Positions 34,646 to 45,476 of a stretch of DNA of 64,000 nucleotides are shown in pieces (the first letter of the stretch is position 1; the number at the start of each line of letters is the position of its first letter). The notes beneath the pieces are model-generated. The model did not search any database. It saw only the letters and a program-made list of their open reading frames with translations, and was not told the origin of the DNA. Source of the stretch: Ehretia macrophylla (lineage: Eukaryota; Streptophyta; Magnoliopsida; Boraginales; Ehretiaceae); NCBI GenBank assembly GCA_037974665.1, contig CM075773.1:24802353-24866352 (forward strand), given 5' to 3'. The position numbers and the translations under genes were made by a program.

Positions 34646-34662
34646 CCTTTTCAATTTTTTTT
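34646..34662 (+). terminator. RNA polymerase III terminator (reference unit)
   Basis: Directly after copy 46 come CC, a T4 run (34,648-34,651), CAA and a T8 run (34,655-34,662). Runs of four or more T on the coding strand end Pol III transcription. The T4 run is present after nearly every gene; the T8 run varies between seven and nine bases or is interrupted in a few units. Confidence 0.9.
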
Positions 34663-34773
34663 GCTCCGGTTAGGGTTGCCAAGATACTTTACCCACCACA
34701 TTTCTATTATCGAATCCCACGGCACCTTGGGCAAGACAACTTCTCTTCACGCGGAGGCTGGGCCCGCAAACCG

Positions 34774-34810
34774 AGGGCGTAGGGCTTGTGACCAGGTCTC
34801 CGTCGCTCCG
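34774..34810. repeat. 37-base spacer segment missing from short units
   Basis: In full units this segment lies between CAAACCG and GTGCCCAT. In fourteen units it is absent and the sequence reads CAAACCGGTGCCC. Both edges carry CCG, so one of the two CCG copies remains, as expected for a deletion between short direct repeats. Confidence 0.9.
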
Positions 34811-34866
34811 GTGCCCATAACTTTTGATCCGTAAGGAGTTACGAGGCGCACAGCATACCGTTGGAA

Positions 34867-34881
34867 AGCTCTCTGAGAGCT
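34867..34881. repeat. spacer palindrome AGCTCTCTGAGAGCT (reference unit)
   Basis: A 15-base perfect palindrome around one central base. Many units carry CTCTCCGAGAG instead, which only changes the central base. It sits 15-20 bases before the second palindrome. Confidence 0.8.
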
Positions 34882-34893
34882 CTACGACAGGGG

Positions 34894-34911
34894 CAGCCAG
34901 CTAGCTCGCTG
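34894..34911. repeat. variable AGCTAGCT palindrome (reference unit)
   Basis: An inverted repeat centred on AGCTAGCT. It is the most variable part of the spacer. Some units are perfect palindromes (GCAAGCTAGCTTGC near 4,260 and 35,572; GCGAGCTAGCTCGC near 54,521), others are broken (GCTAGCCAGCTCCC near 1,551). Confidence 0.8.
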
Positions 34912-35117
34912 TGCCCTTTTCGAAGCTCAAAATCGAACGTTTTCATCAGTTTCGGGCCACTTTTCTTCTTTTGCTCTGTTTTTCCGTCCCAGATCGTACG
35001 TCGTGAGCTGTTAAAAGGACGACAACCTTACTCGCGGCACATTAGAGGACCCTACAATGCGTCGATATCACGTCTTGCGAGGATGTTGCGTTGTTGAAGC
35101 GGATGGGTTGTCGTTAA

Positions 35118-35142
35118 GCCCATTGGGCCTTTTGAATGGGCC
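35118..35142. promoter_or_regulatory. GCCCATTGGGC palindrome plus TGGGCC, 5S upstream region (reference unit)
   Basis: GCCCATTGGGC lies at -86 to -76 and TGGGCC at -67 to -62 relative to copy 47. TGGGCC/GGCCCA matches the plant site II element bound by TCP factors in ribosomal-protein and growth genes. Its presence before almost every 5S copy is seen; any function here is inference. Confidence 0.55.
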
Positions 35143-35175
35143 ATATCTCTAGGCTGGGACTGTGAACCGTTAACA

Positions 35176-35203
35176 CATAAAGGAATTGTGCCCTCAACAT
35201 GAC
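35176..35203 (+). promoter_or_regulatory. 5S upstream promoter: TATA-like, GC and -1 C (reference unit)
   Basis: CATAAAGG (35,176-35,183) lies at -28 to -21, GC at -14/-13 and C at -1. Arabidopsis 5S genes need a TATA-like motif near -28, a GC near -12 and C at -1; the layout here is comparable. Copies 17, 29, 54 and 75 have T at -1; copy 42 has an altered TATA-like motif. Confidence 0.7.
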
Positions 35204-35322
35204 GGGTGCGATCATACCAGCACTAATGCACCGGATCCCATCAGAACTCCGAAGTTAAGCGTGCTTGGGCGAGAGTAGTACTAGGATGGGTGACCCCCTG
35301 GGAAGTCCTCGTGTTGCACCCC
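35204..35322 (+). rRNA. 5S rRNA gene, copy 47
   Basis: Consensus gene. Its spacer carries a distinctive set (TTTAACCACC, ACAAGGTCTACG, GAGCGCAAAATC, GAGGACCGTAC) that recurs 4,061 bases on in copy 53's unit. Unit 677. Confidence 0.98.
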
Positions 35323-35880
35323 CCTTTTCAATTTTTTTTGCTCCGGTTAGGGTTGCCAAGATACTTTAACCACCACATTTCTATTATCGAATCCCACGGC
35401 ACCTTGGGCAAGACAACTTCTCTTCACGTGGAGGCTGGGCCCGCAAACCGAGGGCGTAGGGCTTGTGACAAGGTCTACGTCGCTCCGGTGCCCATAACTT
35501 TTGATCCGTAAGGAGTTACGAGGCGCACAGCATACCGTTGGAAAGCTCTCTGAGAGCTCTACGACGGGGGCAGCAAGCTAGCTTGCTATGCCCTTTTCGG
35601 AGCGCAAAATCGAACGTTTTCATTAGTTTCGGGCCACTTTTCTTGTTTTGCTCTGTTTTTCCTTCCCGGATCGTACGTCATGAGCTGTTAAAAGGACGAA
35701 AACCTTACTCGCGGCACATTAGAGGACCGTACAATGCGTCGATATCACGTCTTGCGAGGATACTGCGTTGTTGAAGCGGATGGGTTGTCGTTAAGCCCAT
35801 TGGGCCTTTTGAATGGGCCATATCTCTAGGCTGGGACTGTGAACCGTTAACACATAAATGAATTGTGCCCTCAACATGAC

Positions 35881-35999
35881 GGGTGCGATCATACCAGCAC
35901 TAATGCACCGGATCCCATCAGAACTCCGAAGTTAAGCGTGCTTGGGCGAGAGTAGTACTAGGATGGGTGACCCCCTGGGAAGTCCTCGTGTTGCACCCC
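35881..35999 (+). rRNA. 5S rRNA gene, copy 48
   Basis: Consensus gene. The run after it is CTTTTTC (T5) instead of CCTTTTC. Unit 677; the spacer does not match copy 54's unit although its neighbours match copies 53 and 55. Confidence 0.98.
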
Positions 36000-36557
36000 C
36001 TTTTTCAATTTTTTTTGCTCCGGTTAGGGTTGCCAAGATACTTTACCCACCACATTTCTATTATCGAATCCCACGGCACCTTGGGTAAGACAACTTCTCT
36101 TCACGTGGAGGCTGGGCCCGCAAACCGAGGGCGTAGGGCTTGTGACCAGGTCTCCGTCGCTCCGGTACCTATAACGTTTGATCCGTAAGGAGTTACGAGG
36201 CGCACAGCATACCGTTGGAAAGCTCTCTGAGAGCTCTACGACGGGGGCAGCCAGCTAGCTCGCTGTGCCCTTTTCGGATCTCAAAATCGAACATTTTCAT
36301 TAGTTTCGGGCCACTTTTCTTCTTTTGCTCTGTTTTTCCGTCCCGGATCGTACGTCGTGAGCTGTTAAAAGGACGACAACCTTACTCGCGGCACATTAGA
36401 GGACCCTACAATGCGTCGATATCACGTCTTGCGAGGATGCTGCGTTGTTGAAGCGGATGGGTTGTCGTTAAGCCCATTGGGCCTTTTGAATGGGCCATAT
36501 CTCTAGGCTGGGACTGTGAACCGTTAACACATAAAGGAATTGTGCCCTCAACATGAC

Positions 36558-36676
36558 GGGTGCGATCATACCAGTACTAATGCACCGGATCCTATCAGAA
36601 CTCCGAAGTTAAGTGTGCTTGGGCGAGAGTAGTACTAGGATGGGTGACCCCCTTGGAAGTCCTCGTGTTGCACCCC
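36558..36676 (+). rRNA. 5S rRNA gene, copy 49
   Basis: Four differences: C18T, C36T, C57T and G97T. C36T and the spacer variant GCTGCAGTGCC near 36,837 are shared with copy 55. Unit 677. Confidence 0.93.
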
Positions 36677-37234
36677 CCTTTTCAATTTTTTTTGCTCCGG
36701 TTAGGGTTGCCAAGATACTTTACCCACCACATTTCTATTATCGAATCCCACGGCACCTTGGGCAAGACAACTTCTCTTCACGTGGAGGCTGGGCCCGCAA
36801 ACCGAGGGCGTAGGGCTTGTGACCAGGTCTCCGTCGCTGCAGTGCCTATAACTTTTGATCCGTAAGGAGTTACGAGTCGCACAACATACCGTTGGAAAGC
36901 TCTCTGAGAGCTCTACGACGAGGGCAGCTAGCTAGCTCGCTGTGCAATTTTTGGAGCTCAAAATCGAACGTTTTCATCAGTTTTGGGCCACTTTTCTTCT
37001 TTTGCTCTGTTTTTCCGTCCCGGATCGTACTTCGTGAGCTGTTAAAAGGACGACAACCTTACTCGCGGCACATTAGAGGACCCTACAATGCGTCGATATC
37101 ACGTCTTGCGAGGATGCTGCGTTGTTGAAGAGGATGGGTTGTCGTTAAGCCCATTGGGCCTTTTGAATGGGCCATATCTCTAGGCTGGGACTGTGAACCG
37201 TTAACACATAAAGGAATTGTGCCCTCAACATGAC

Positions 37235-37353
37235 GGGTGCGATCATACCAGCACTAATGCACCGGATCCCATCAGAACACCGAAGTTAAGCGTGCTTGGG
37301 CGAGAGTAGTACTAGGATGGGTGACCCCCTGGGAAGTCCTCGTATTGTACCCC
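37235..37353 (+). rRNA. 5S rRNA gene, copy 50
   Basis: Three differences: T45A, G110A and C114T (a wobble with G5 remains possible). The second T run is one base shorter (unit 676). Confidence 0.94.
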
Positions 37354-37910
37354 CCTTTTCAATTTTTTTGCTCCGGTTAGGGTTGCCAAGATACTTTACC
37401 CACCACATTTCTATTATCGAATCCCACGGCACCTTGGGCAAGACAACTTCTCTTCACGTGGAGGCTGGGCCCGCAAACCGAGGGCGTAGGGCTAGTGACC
37501 AGGTCTCCGTCGCTCCGGTGCCCATAACTTTTTATCCGTAAGGAGTTACGAGGCGCACAGCATACCGTTGGAAAGCTCTCTGAGAGCTCTACGACGGTGG
37601 CAGCAAGATAACTTGCTATGCCCTTTTCGGAACTCAAAATCGAACGTTTTCATTAGTTTCGGGCCACTTTTCTTCTTTTGCTCTATTTTTCCGTCCCGGA
37701 TCGTACGTCGTGAGCTGTTAAAAGGACGACAACCTTACTCGCGGCACATTAGAGGACCCTACAATGCGTCGATATCACGTCTTGCGAGGATGCTGCGTTT
37801 TTTAAGCGGATGGGTTGTCGTTAAGCCCATTGGGCCTTTTGAATGGGTCATATCTCTAGGCTGGGACTGTGAACCGTTAACACATAAAGGAATTGTGCCC
37901 TCACCATGAC

Positions 37911-38029
37911 GGGTGCCATCATACCAGCACTAATGCACCGGATCCCATCAGAACTCCGAAGTTAAGCGTGCTTGGGCGAGAGTAGTACTAGGATGGGTGA
38001 CCCCCTGGGAAGTCCTCGTGTTGCACCCC
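37911..38029 (+). rRNA. 5S rRNA gene, copy 51
   Basis: One difference, G7C, preceded by TCACCATGAC; both are shared with copy 56 at an offset of 3,385 bases. Unit 677. Confidence 0.96.
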
Positions 38030-38587
38030 CCTTTTCAATTTTTTTTGCTCCGGTTAGGGTTGCCAAGATACTTTACCCACCACATTTCTATTATCGAATC
38101 CCACGGCACCTTGGGCAAGACAACTTCTCTTCACGTGGAGGCTGGGACCGCAAACCGAGGGCGTAGGGCTTGTGACAAGGTCTACGTCGCTCCGGTGCCC
38201 ATAACTTTTGATCCGTAAGGAGTTACGAGGCGCACAGCATACCGTTGGAAAGCTCTTTGAGAGCTCTACGACGGGTGCAGCAAGCTAGCTCGCTTTGTCC
38301 TTCTCGGAGCTCAAAATCGAACATTTTCATTAGTTTCGGGCCGATTTTCTTCTTTTGCTCTGTTTTGCCGTCCCGGATCGTACGTCGTGAGCTGTTAAAA
38401 GGATGACAACCTTACTCACGGCACATTAGAGGACCCTACAATGCGTCGATATCACGTCTTGCGAGGATGCTACGTTGTTGAAGCGGATGGGTTGTCGTTA
38501 AGCCCATTGGGCCTTTTGAATGGGTCATATCTCTAGGCTGGGACTGTAAACCGTTAACACATAAAGGAATTGTGCCCTCAACATGAC

Positions 38588-38706
38588 GAGTGCGATCATA
38601 CCAGCACTAATGCTCCGGATCCCATCAGAACTCTGAAGTTAAGCGTGCTTGGGCGAGAGTAGTACTAGGATGGGTGACCCCCTGGGAAGTCCTCTTGTTG
38701 CACCCC
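38588..38706 (+). rRNA. 5S rRNA gene copy 52, diverged
   Basis: Four differences: G2A, A27T, C47T and G108T. The promoter boxes are intact. Unit 677; spacer variant GTGGTGGCTGGGCCTGC is shared with copy 57's unit. Confidence 0.92.
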
Positions 38707-39264
38707 CTTTTTCAATTTTTTTTGCTCCGGTTAGGGTTGCCAAGATAGTTTACCCACCACATTTCTATTATCGAATCCCACGGCACCTTGGGCAAGACAA
38801 CTTCTCTTCACGTGGTGGCTGGGCCTGCAAACCGAGGGCGTAGGGCTTGTGACCAGGTCTCCGTCGCTCTGGTGCCCATAACTTTTGATCCGTAAGGAGT
38901 TACGAGGTGCACAGCATACCCTTGGAAAGCTCTCTGAGAGCTCTACGATGGGGGCAGCAAGCAAGCTTGTTGTGCCCTTTTCGGAGCTCAAAATCGAACC
39001 TTTTCATCAGTTTTGGGCCACTTTTCTTCTTTTGCTTTGTTTTTCCGTCCCGGATCGTACGTCGTGAGCTGTTAAAAGGACGACAACCATACTCGCGGCA
39101 CATTAGAGGACCCTACAATGCGTCGATATCACGTCCTGCGAGGATGCTGCGTTGTTGAAGCGGATGGGTTGTCGTTAAGCCCATTGGGCCTTTTGAATGG
39201 GCCATATCTCTAGGCTGGGACTGTGAACCGTTAACACATAAAGGAATTGTGCCCTCAACATGAC

Positions 39265-39383
39265 GGGTGCGATCATACCAGCACTAATGCACCGGATCCC
39301 ATCAGAACTCCGAAGTTAAGCGTGCTTGGGCGAGAGTAGTACTAGGATGGGTGACCCCCTGGGAAGTCCTCGTGTTGCACCCC
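39265..39383 (+). rRNA. 5S rRNA gene, copy 53
   Basis: Consensus gene; counterpart of copy 47, with a nearly identical spacer through about 39,840. Unit 677. Confidence 0.98.
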
Positions 39384-39941
39384 CCTTTTCAATTTTTTTT
39401 GCTCCGGTTAGGGTTGCCAAGATACTTTAACCACCACATTTCTATTATCGAATCCCACGGCACCTTGGGCAAGACAACTTCTCTTCACGTGGAGGCTGGG
39501 CCCGCAAACCGAGGGCGTAGGGCTTGTGACAAGGTCTACGTCGCTCCGGTGCCCATAACTTTTGATCCGTAAGGAGTTACGAGGCGCACAGCATACCGTT
39601 GGAAAGCTCTCTGAGAGCTCTACGACGGGGGCAGCAAGCTAGCTTGCTATGCCCTTTTCGGAGCGCAAAATCGAACGTTTTCATTAGTTTCGGGCCACTT
39701 TTCTTGTTTTGCTCTGTTTTTCCTTCCCGGATCGTACGTCATGAGCTGTTAAAAGGACGAAAACCTTACTCGCGGCACATTAGAGGACCGTACAATGCGT
39801 CGATATCACGTCTTGCGAGGATACTGCGTTGTTGAAGCGGATGGGTTGTCGTTAAGCCTATTGGGCCTTTTGAATGGGTCATATCTCTAGGCTGGGACTG
39901 TGAACCGTTAACACATAAATGAATTGTGCCCTCAACATGAT

Positions 39942-40060
39942 GGGTGCGATCATACCAGCACTAATGCACCGGATCCCATCAGAACTCCGAAGTTAAGCGT
40001 GCTTGGGCGAGAGTAGTACTAGGATGGGTGACCCCCTGGGAAGTCCTCGTGTTGCACCCC
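39942..40060 (+). rRNA. 5S rRNA gene, copy 54
   Basis: Consensus gene with T instead of C at -1. Spacer has a rare GTATGCCCTGTTCGAGG variant near 40,324. Unit 677. Confidence 0.97.
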
Positions 40061-40618
40061 CCTTTTCAATTTTTTTTGCTCCGGTTAGGGTTGCCAAGAT
40101 ACTTTACCCACCACATTTCTATTATCGAATCCCACGGCACCTTGGGCAAGACAACTTCTCTTCACGTGGAGGCTGGGCCCGCAAACCGAGGGCGTAGGGC
40201 TTGTGACCAGGTCTCCATCGCTCCGGTGCCTATAACTTTTGATCCGTAAGGAGTTACGAGGCGCACAGCATACCGTTGGAAAGATCTCTGAGAGCTCTAC
40301 GACAGGGGCAGCAAGCTAGCTCGGTATGCCCTGTTCGAGGCTCAAAATCGAACCTTTTCATCAGTTTCGGGCCACTTTTCTTCATTTGCTCTGTTTTTTC
40401 GTCCCGGATCGTACGTCGTAAGCTGTTAAAAGGACGACAACCTTACTCGCGGCACATTAGAGGACCCTACAATGCGTCGATATCACGTCTTGCGAGGATG
40501 CTGCGTTGTTGAAGCGGATGGGTTGTCGTTAAGCCCATTGGGCCTTTTGAATGGGCCATATCTCTAGGCTGGGACTGTGAACCGTTAACACATAAAGGAA
40601 TTGTGCCCTCAACATGAC

Positions 40619-40737
40619 GGGTGCGATCATACCAGCACTAATGCACCGGATCCTATCAGAACTCCGAAGTTAAGCGTGCTTGGGCGAGAGTAGTACTAGG
40701 ATGGGTGACCCCCTGGGAAGTCCTCGTGTTGCACCCC
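40619..40737 (+). rRNA. 5S rRNA gene, copy 55 (hybrid unit)
   Basis: One difference, C36T. The first half of the spacer matches copy 49's unit (GCTGCAGTGCC). The second half, from about 40,980, matches copy 50's unit (GGTGGCAGCAAG). A crossover between them is implied. Unit 677. Confidence 0.97.
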
Positions 40738-41295
40738 CCTTTTCAATTTTTTTTGCTCCGGTTAGGGTTGCCAAGATACTTTACCCACCACATTTCTATT
40801 ATCGAATCCCACGGCACCTTGGGCAAGACAACTTCTCTTCACGTGGAGGCTGGGCCCGCAAACCGAGGGCGTAGGGCTTGTGACCAGGTCTCCGTCGCTG
40901 CAGTGCCTATAACTTTTGATCCGTAAGGAGTTACGAGGCGCACAACATACCGTTGGAAAGCTCTCTGAGAGCTCTACGACGGTGGCAGCAAGCTAGCTTG
41001 CTATGCCCTTTTCGAAACTCAAAATCGAACGTTTTCATTAGTTTCGGGCCACTTTTCTTCTTTTGCTCTATTTTTCCGTCCCGAATCGTACGCCGTGAGC
41101 TGTTAAAAGGACGACAACCTTACTCGCGGCACATTAGAGGACCCTACAATGAGTCGATATCACGTCTTGCGAGGATGCTGCGTTGTTGAAGCGGATGGGT
41201 TGTCGTTAAGCCCATTGGGCCTTTTGAATGGGTCATATCTCTAGGCTGGGACTGTGAACCGTTAACACATAAAGGAATTGTGCCCTCACCATGAC

Positions 41296-41414
41296 GGGTG
41301 CCATCATACCAGCACTAATGCACCGGATCCCATCAGAACTCCGAAGTTAAGCGTGCTTGGGCGAGAGTAGTACTAGGATGGGTGACCCCCTGGGAAGTCC
41401 TCGTGTTGCACCCC
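41296..41414 (+). rRNA. 5S rRNA gene, copy 56
   Basis: One difference, G7C, as in copy 51. Spacer variants GCTGGGACCGC and GGGCCGATTTTC are also common to the two units. Unit 677. Confidence 0.96.
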
Positions 41415-41972
41415 CCTTTTCAATTTTTTTTGCTCCGGTTAGGGTTGCCAAGATACTTTACCCACCACATTTCTATTATCGAATCCCACGGCACCTTGGG
41501 CAAGACAACTTCTCTTCACGTGGACGCTGGGACCGCAAACCGAGGGCGTAGGGCTTGTGACAAGGTCTACGTCGCTCCGGTGCCCATAACTTTTGATCCG
41601 TAAGGAGTTACGAGGCGCACAGCATACCGTTGGAAAGCACTTTGAGAGCTCTACGATGGGTGCAGCAAGCTAGCTCGCTTTGTCCTTTTCGGAGCTCAAA
41701 ATCGAACATTTTCATTAGTTTTGGGCCGATTTTCTTCTTTTGCTCTGTTTTGCCATCCCGGATCGTACGTCGTGAGCTGTTAAAAGGATGACAACCTTAC
41801 TCGCGGCACATTAGAGGACCCTACAATGTGTCGATATCACGTCTTGCGAGGATGCTACGTTGTTGAAGCGGATGGGTTGTCGTTAAGCCCATTGGGCCTT
41901 TTTAATGGGTCATATCTCTAGGCTGGGACTGTGAACCGTTAACACATAAAGGAATTGTGCCCTCAACCTGAC

Positions 41973-42091
41973 GGGTGCGATCATACCAGCACTAATGCAC
42001 CGGATCCCATCAGAACTCTGAAGTTAAGCGTGCTTGGGCGAGAGTAGTACTAGGATGGGTGACCCCCTGGGAAGTCCTCGTGTTGCACCCC
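41973..42091 (+). rRNA. 5S rRNA gene, copy 57
   Basis: One difference, C47T, as in its counterpart copy 52, which has three more. Upstream reads CAACCTGAC, as also before copy 58. Unit 677. Confidence 0.97.
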
Positions 42092-42649
42092 CGTTTTCAA
42101 TTTTTTTTGCTCCGGTTAGGGTTGCCAAGATACTTTACCCACCACATTTCTATTATCGAATCCCACGGCACCTTGGGCAAGACAACTTCTCTTCACGTGG
42201 TGGCTGGGCCTGCAAACCGAGGGCGTAGGGCTTGTGACCAGGTCTCCGTCGCTCCGGTGCCCATAACTTTTGATCCGTAAGGAGTTACGAGGCGCACAGC
42301 ATACCGTTGGAAAGCTCTCTGAGAGCTCTACGACGGGGGCAGCAAGCTAGCTTGCTATGCCCTTTTCGGAGCTCAAAATCGAACGTTTTCATTAGTTTCG
42401 GGCCACTTTTCTTCTTTTGCTCTGTTTTTCCGTCCCGGATCGTACGTCGTGAGCTGTTAAAGGGACGACAACCGTACTCGCTGCACATTAGAGGACCCTA
42501 CAATGCGTCGATATCACGACTTGCGAGGATGCTGCGTTGTTGAAGCGGATAGTTTGTCGTTAAGCCCATTGGGACTTCTGAATGGGCCATCTCTCTAGGC
42601 TGGGACGGCGAATAGTTAACACATAAAGGAATTGTGCCCTCAACCTGAC

Positions 42650-42768
42650 GGGTGCGATCATACCAGCACTAATGCACCGGATCCCATCAGAACTCCGAAG
42701 TTAAGCGTGCTTGGGCGAGAGTAGTACTAGGATGGGTGACCCCCTGGGAAGTCCTCGTGTTGCACCCC
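42650..42768 (+). rRNA. 5S rRNA gene, copy 58
   Basis: Consensus gene. Just upstream the usual ACTGTGAACCG is altered (ACGGCGAATAG near 42,605). The T8 run is followed by ACTCC instead of GCTCC. Unit 677. Confidence 0.98.
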
Positions 42769-43326
42769 CCTTTTCAATTTTTTTTACTCCGGTTAGGGTT
42801 GCCAAGATACTTTACCCACCAAATTTCTATTATCGAATCCCACGGCACCTTGGGCAATACAACTTCTCTTCACGTGGAGGCTGGGCCCGCAAACTGAGGG
42901 CGTAGGGCATGTGACCAGGTCTCCGTCACTCCGGTGCCCATAACTTTTGATACGTAAGGAGTTACGAGGCGCACAGCATACCGTTGGAAAGCTCTCTGAG
43001 AGCTCTACGACGGGGGCAACAAGCTAGCCCGCTATTGCCTTTTCGGATCTCAAAATCGAACGTTATCATTAGTTTCGGGCCACTTTTCTTCTTTTGCTCT
43101 GTTTTTTCATCCCAGATCGTACGTCGTGAGCTGTTAAAAGGACGACAACCTTACTCGCGGCACATTAGAGGACCCTACAATGCGTCGATATCACGTCTTG
43201 CGAGGATGCTGCGTTGTTGAAGCGGATGGGTTGTCGTTAAGCCCATTGGGCCTTTTGAATGGGCCATATCTATAGGCTGGGACTATGAACCGTTAACACA
43301 TAAAGGAATTGTGCCCTCAACATGAC

Positions 43327-43445
43327 GGGTGCGATCATACCAGCACTAATGCACCGGATCCCATCAGAACTCCGAAGTTAAGCGTGCTTGGGCGAGAGTA
43401 GTACTAGGATGGGTGACCCCCTGGGAAGTCCTTGTGTTGCACCCC
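43327..43445 (+). rRNA. 5S rRNA gene, copy 59
   Basis: One difference, C107T. Unit 677. Confidence 0.97.
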
Positions 43446-44003
43446 CCTTTTCAATTTTTTTTGCTCCGGTTAGGGTTGCCAAGATACTTTACCCACCACA
43501 TTTCTATTATCGAATCCCACGGCACCTTGGGCAAGACAACTTCTCTTCACGTGGAGGCTGGGCCCGCAAACCGAGGGCGTAGGGCATATGACCAGGTCTC
43601 CGTCAGTCCGGTGCCCATAACTTTTGATTCGTAAGGAGTTACGAGGCGCACAACATACCATTGGAACGCTCTCTGAGAGCTCTACGACGGGGGCAGCTAG
43701 CTAGCTCGCTGTGCCCTTTTCGGAGCTCAAACTCGAACGTTTTCATCAGTTTCGGGCCACTTTTCTTCTTTTGCTCTGTTTTTCCGTCCCGGATCGTACG
43801 TCGTGAGCTGTTAAAAGGATGACAACCTTACTCGCGGCATATTAGAGGACCCTACAATGCGTCGATATCACGTCTTGCGAGGATGCTGCGTTGTTGAAGT
43901 GGATGGGTTGTCGTTAAGCCCATTGGGCCTTTTGAATGGGCCATATCTCTAGGATGGGACTGTGAACCGTTAACACATAAAGGAATTGTGCCCTCAACAT
44001 GAC

Positions 44004-44122
44004 GGGTGCGATCATACCAGCACTAATGCACCGGATCCGATCAGAACTCCGAAGTTAAGCGTGCTTGGGCGAGAGTAGTACTAGGATGGGTGACCCCCTT
44101 GGAAGTCCTCGTGTTGCACCCC
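44004..44122 (+). rRNA. 5S rRNA gene, copy 60
   Basis: Two differences, C36G and G97T. Its palindrome tract reads ACAGCAGCAGCGAGCAAGC, which recurs in the next unit only. Unit 677. Confidence 0.96.
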
Positions 44123-44680
44123 CCTTTTCAATTTTTTTTGCTCCGGTTAGGGTTGCCAAGATACTTTACCCACCACATTTCTATTATCAAATCCCACGGC
44201 ACCTTGGGCAAGACAACTTCTCTTCACGTGGAGGCTGGGCCCGCAAACCGAGGGCGTAGGGCTTGTGACCAGGTCTCCGTCGCTCCGGTGCCCATAACTT
44301 TTGATCCGTAAGGAGTTACGCGTCGCACAGCATACCGTTGGAAAGCTCTCTGAGAGCTCTACGACAGCAGCAGCGAGCAAGCTCGATGTGCCCTTTTCGG
44401 AGCTCAAAATCGAACGTTTTCATCAGTTTCGGGCAACTTTTCTTCTTTTGCTCTGTTTTTCTGTCCCGGATCGTACGTCGTCAGCTGTTAAAAGGACGAT
44501 AACCTTACTCGCGGCACATTAGAGGACCCTACAATGCGTTGATATCATGTCTTGCGAGGATGCTGCGTTGTTGAAGCGGATGGGTTGTCGTTAAGCCCAT
44601 TGGGCCTTTTGAATGGGCCATATCTCTAGGCTGGGACTGTGAACCGTTAACACATAAAGGAATTGTGCCCTCAAAATGAC

Positions 44681-44799
44681 GGGTGCGATCATACCAGCAC
44701 TAATGTACCGGATCCCATCAGAACTCCGAAGTTAAGCGTGCTTGGGCGAGAGTAGTACTAGGATGGGTGACCCCCTGGGAACTCCTCGTGTTGCACCCC
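44681..44799 (+). rRNA. 5S rRNA gene, copy 61
   Basis: Two differences, C26T and G102C. Shares the ACGCGTCG and CAGCAGCAGCGAGC spacer variants with copy 60's unit. Unit 677. Confidence 0.96.
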
Positions 44800-45357
44800 C
44801 CTTTTCAATTTTTTTTGCTCCGGTTAGGGTTGCCAAGATACTTTACCCACCACATTTCTATTATCGAATCCCACGGCACCTTGGGCAAGACAACTTCTCT
44901 TCACGTGGAGGCTGGGCCCGGAAACTGAGGGCGTAGGGATTGTGACCAGGTCTCCGTCGCTCCGGTGCCCATAACTTTTGATCCGTAAGGAGTTACGCGT
45001 CGTACAGCATACCGTTGGAAAGCTCTCTGAGAGCTCTACGACAGCAGCAGCGAGCAAGCTCGATGTGCCCTTTTCGGAGCTCAAAATCGAACGTTTTCAT
45101 CAGTTTCGGGCCACTTTTCTTCTTTTGCTCTGTTTTTCCGTCAAGGATCGTACGTCGTGAGCTGTTAAAAGGATGACAACCTTACTTGCGGCACATTAGA
45201 GGACCCTACAATGCGTCGATATCACGTCTTGCGAGAATGCTGCGTTGTTGAAGCGGATGGGTTGTCGTTAAGCCCATTGGGCCTTTTGAATGGGTCATAT
45301 CTCTAGGTTGGGACTGTGAACCGTTAACACATAAAGGAATTGTGCCCTCAACATGAC

Positions 45358-45476
45358 GGGTGTGATCATACCAGCACTAATGCACCGGATCCCATCAGAA
45401 CTCCGAAGTTAAGCGTGCTTGAGCGAGAGTAGTACTAAGATGGGTGACCCCCTGGGAAGTCCTCGTGTTGCACCCC
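45358..45476 (+). rRNA. 5S rRNA gene, copy 62
   Basis: Three differences: C6T, G65A and G81A, the last in the C box. Unit 677. Confidence 0.95.

Larger units (their letters stand above)
35330..42230. repeat. mosaic multi-unit duplication
   Basis: Units of copies 47 and 49 recur at +4,061 bases (copies 53 and 55). The second half of 50, and 51 and 52, recur at +3,385 (second half of 55, then 56 and 57). The second block is therefore one unit shorter, with the join in copy 55's spacer between about 40,915 and 40,980. Copy 48's unit has no match in copy 54's. Confidence 0.8.

Noticed and set aside
34648..34662. T4 and T8 runs as two separate regulated terminators
   Set aside because: Both follow every gene within 17 bases, and the second acts most simply as a back-up; nothing in the sequence suggests a choice between them.
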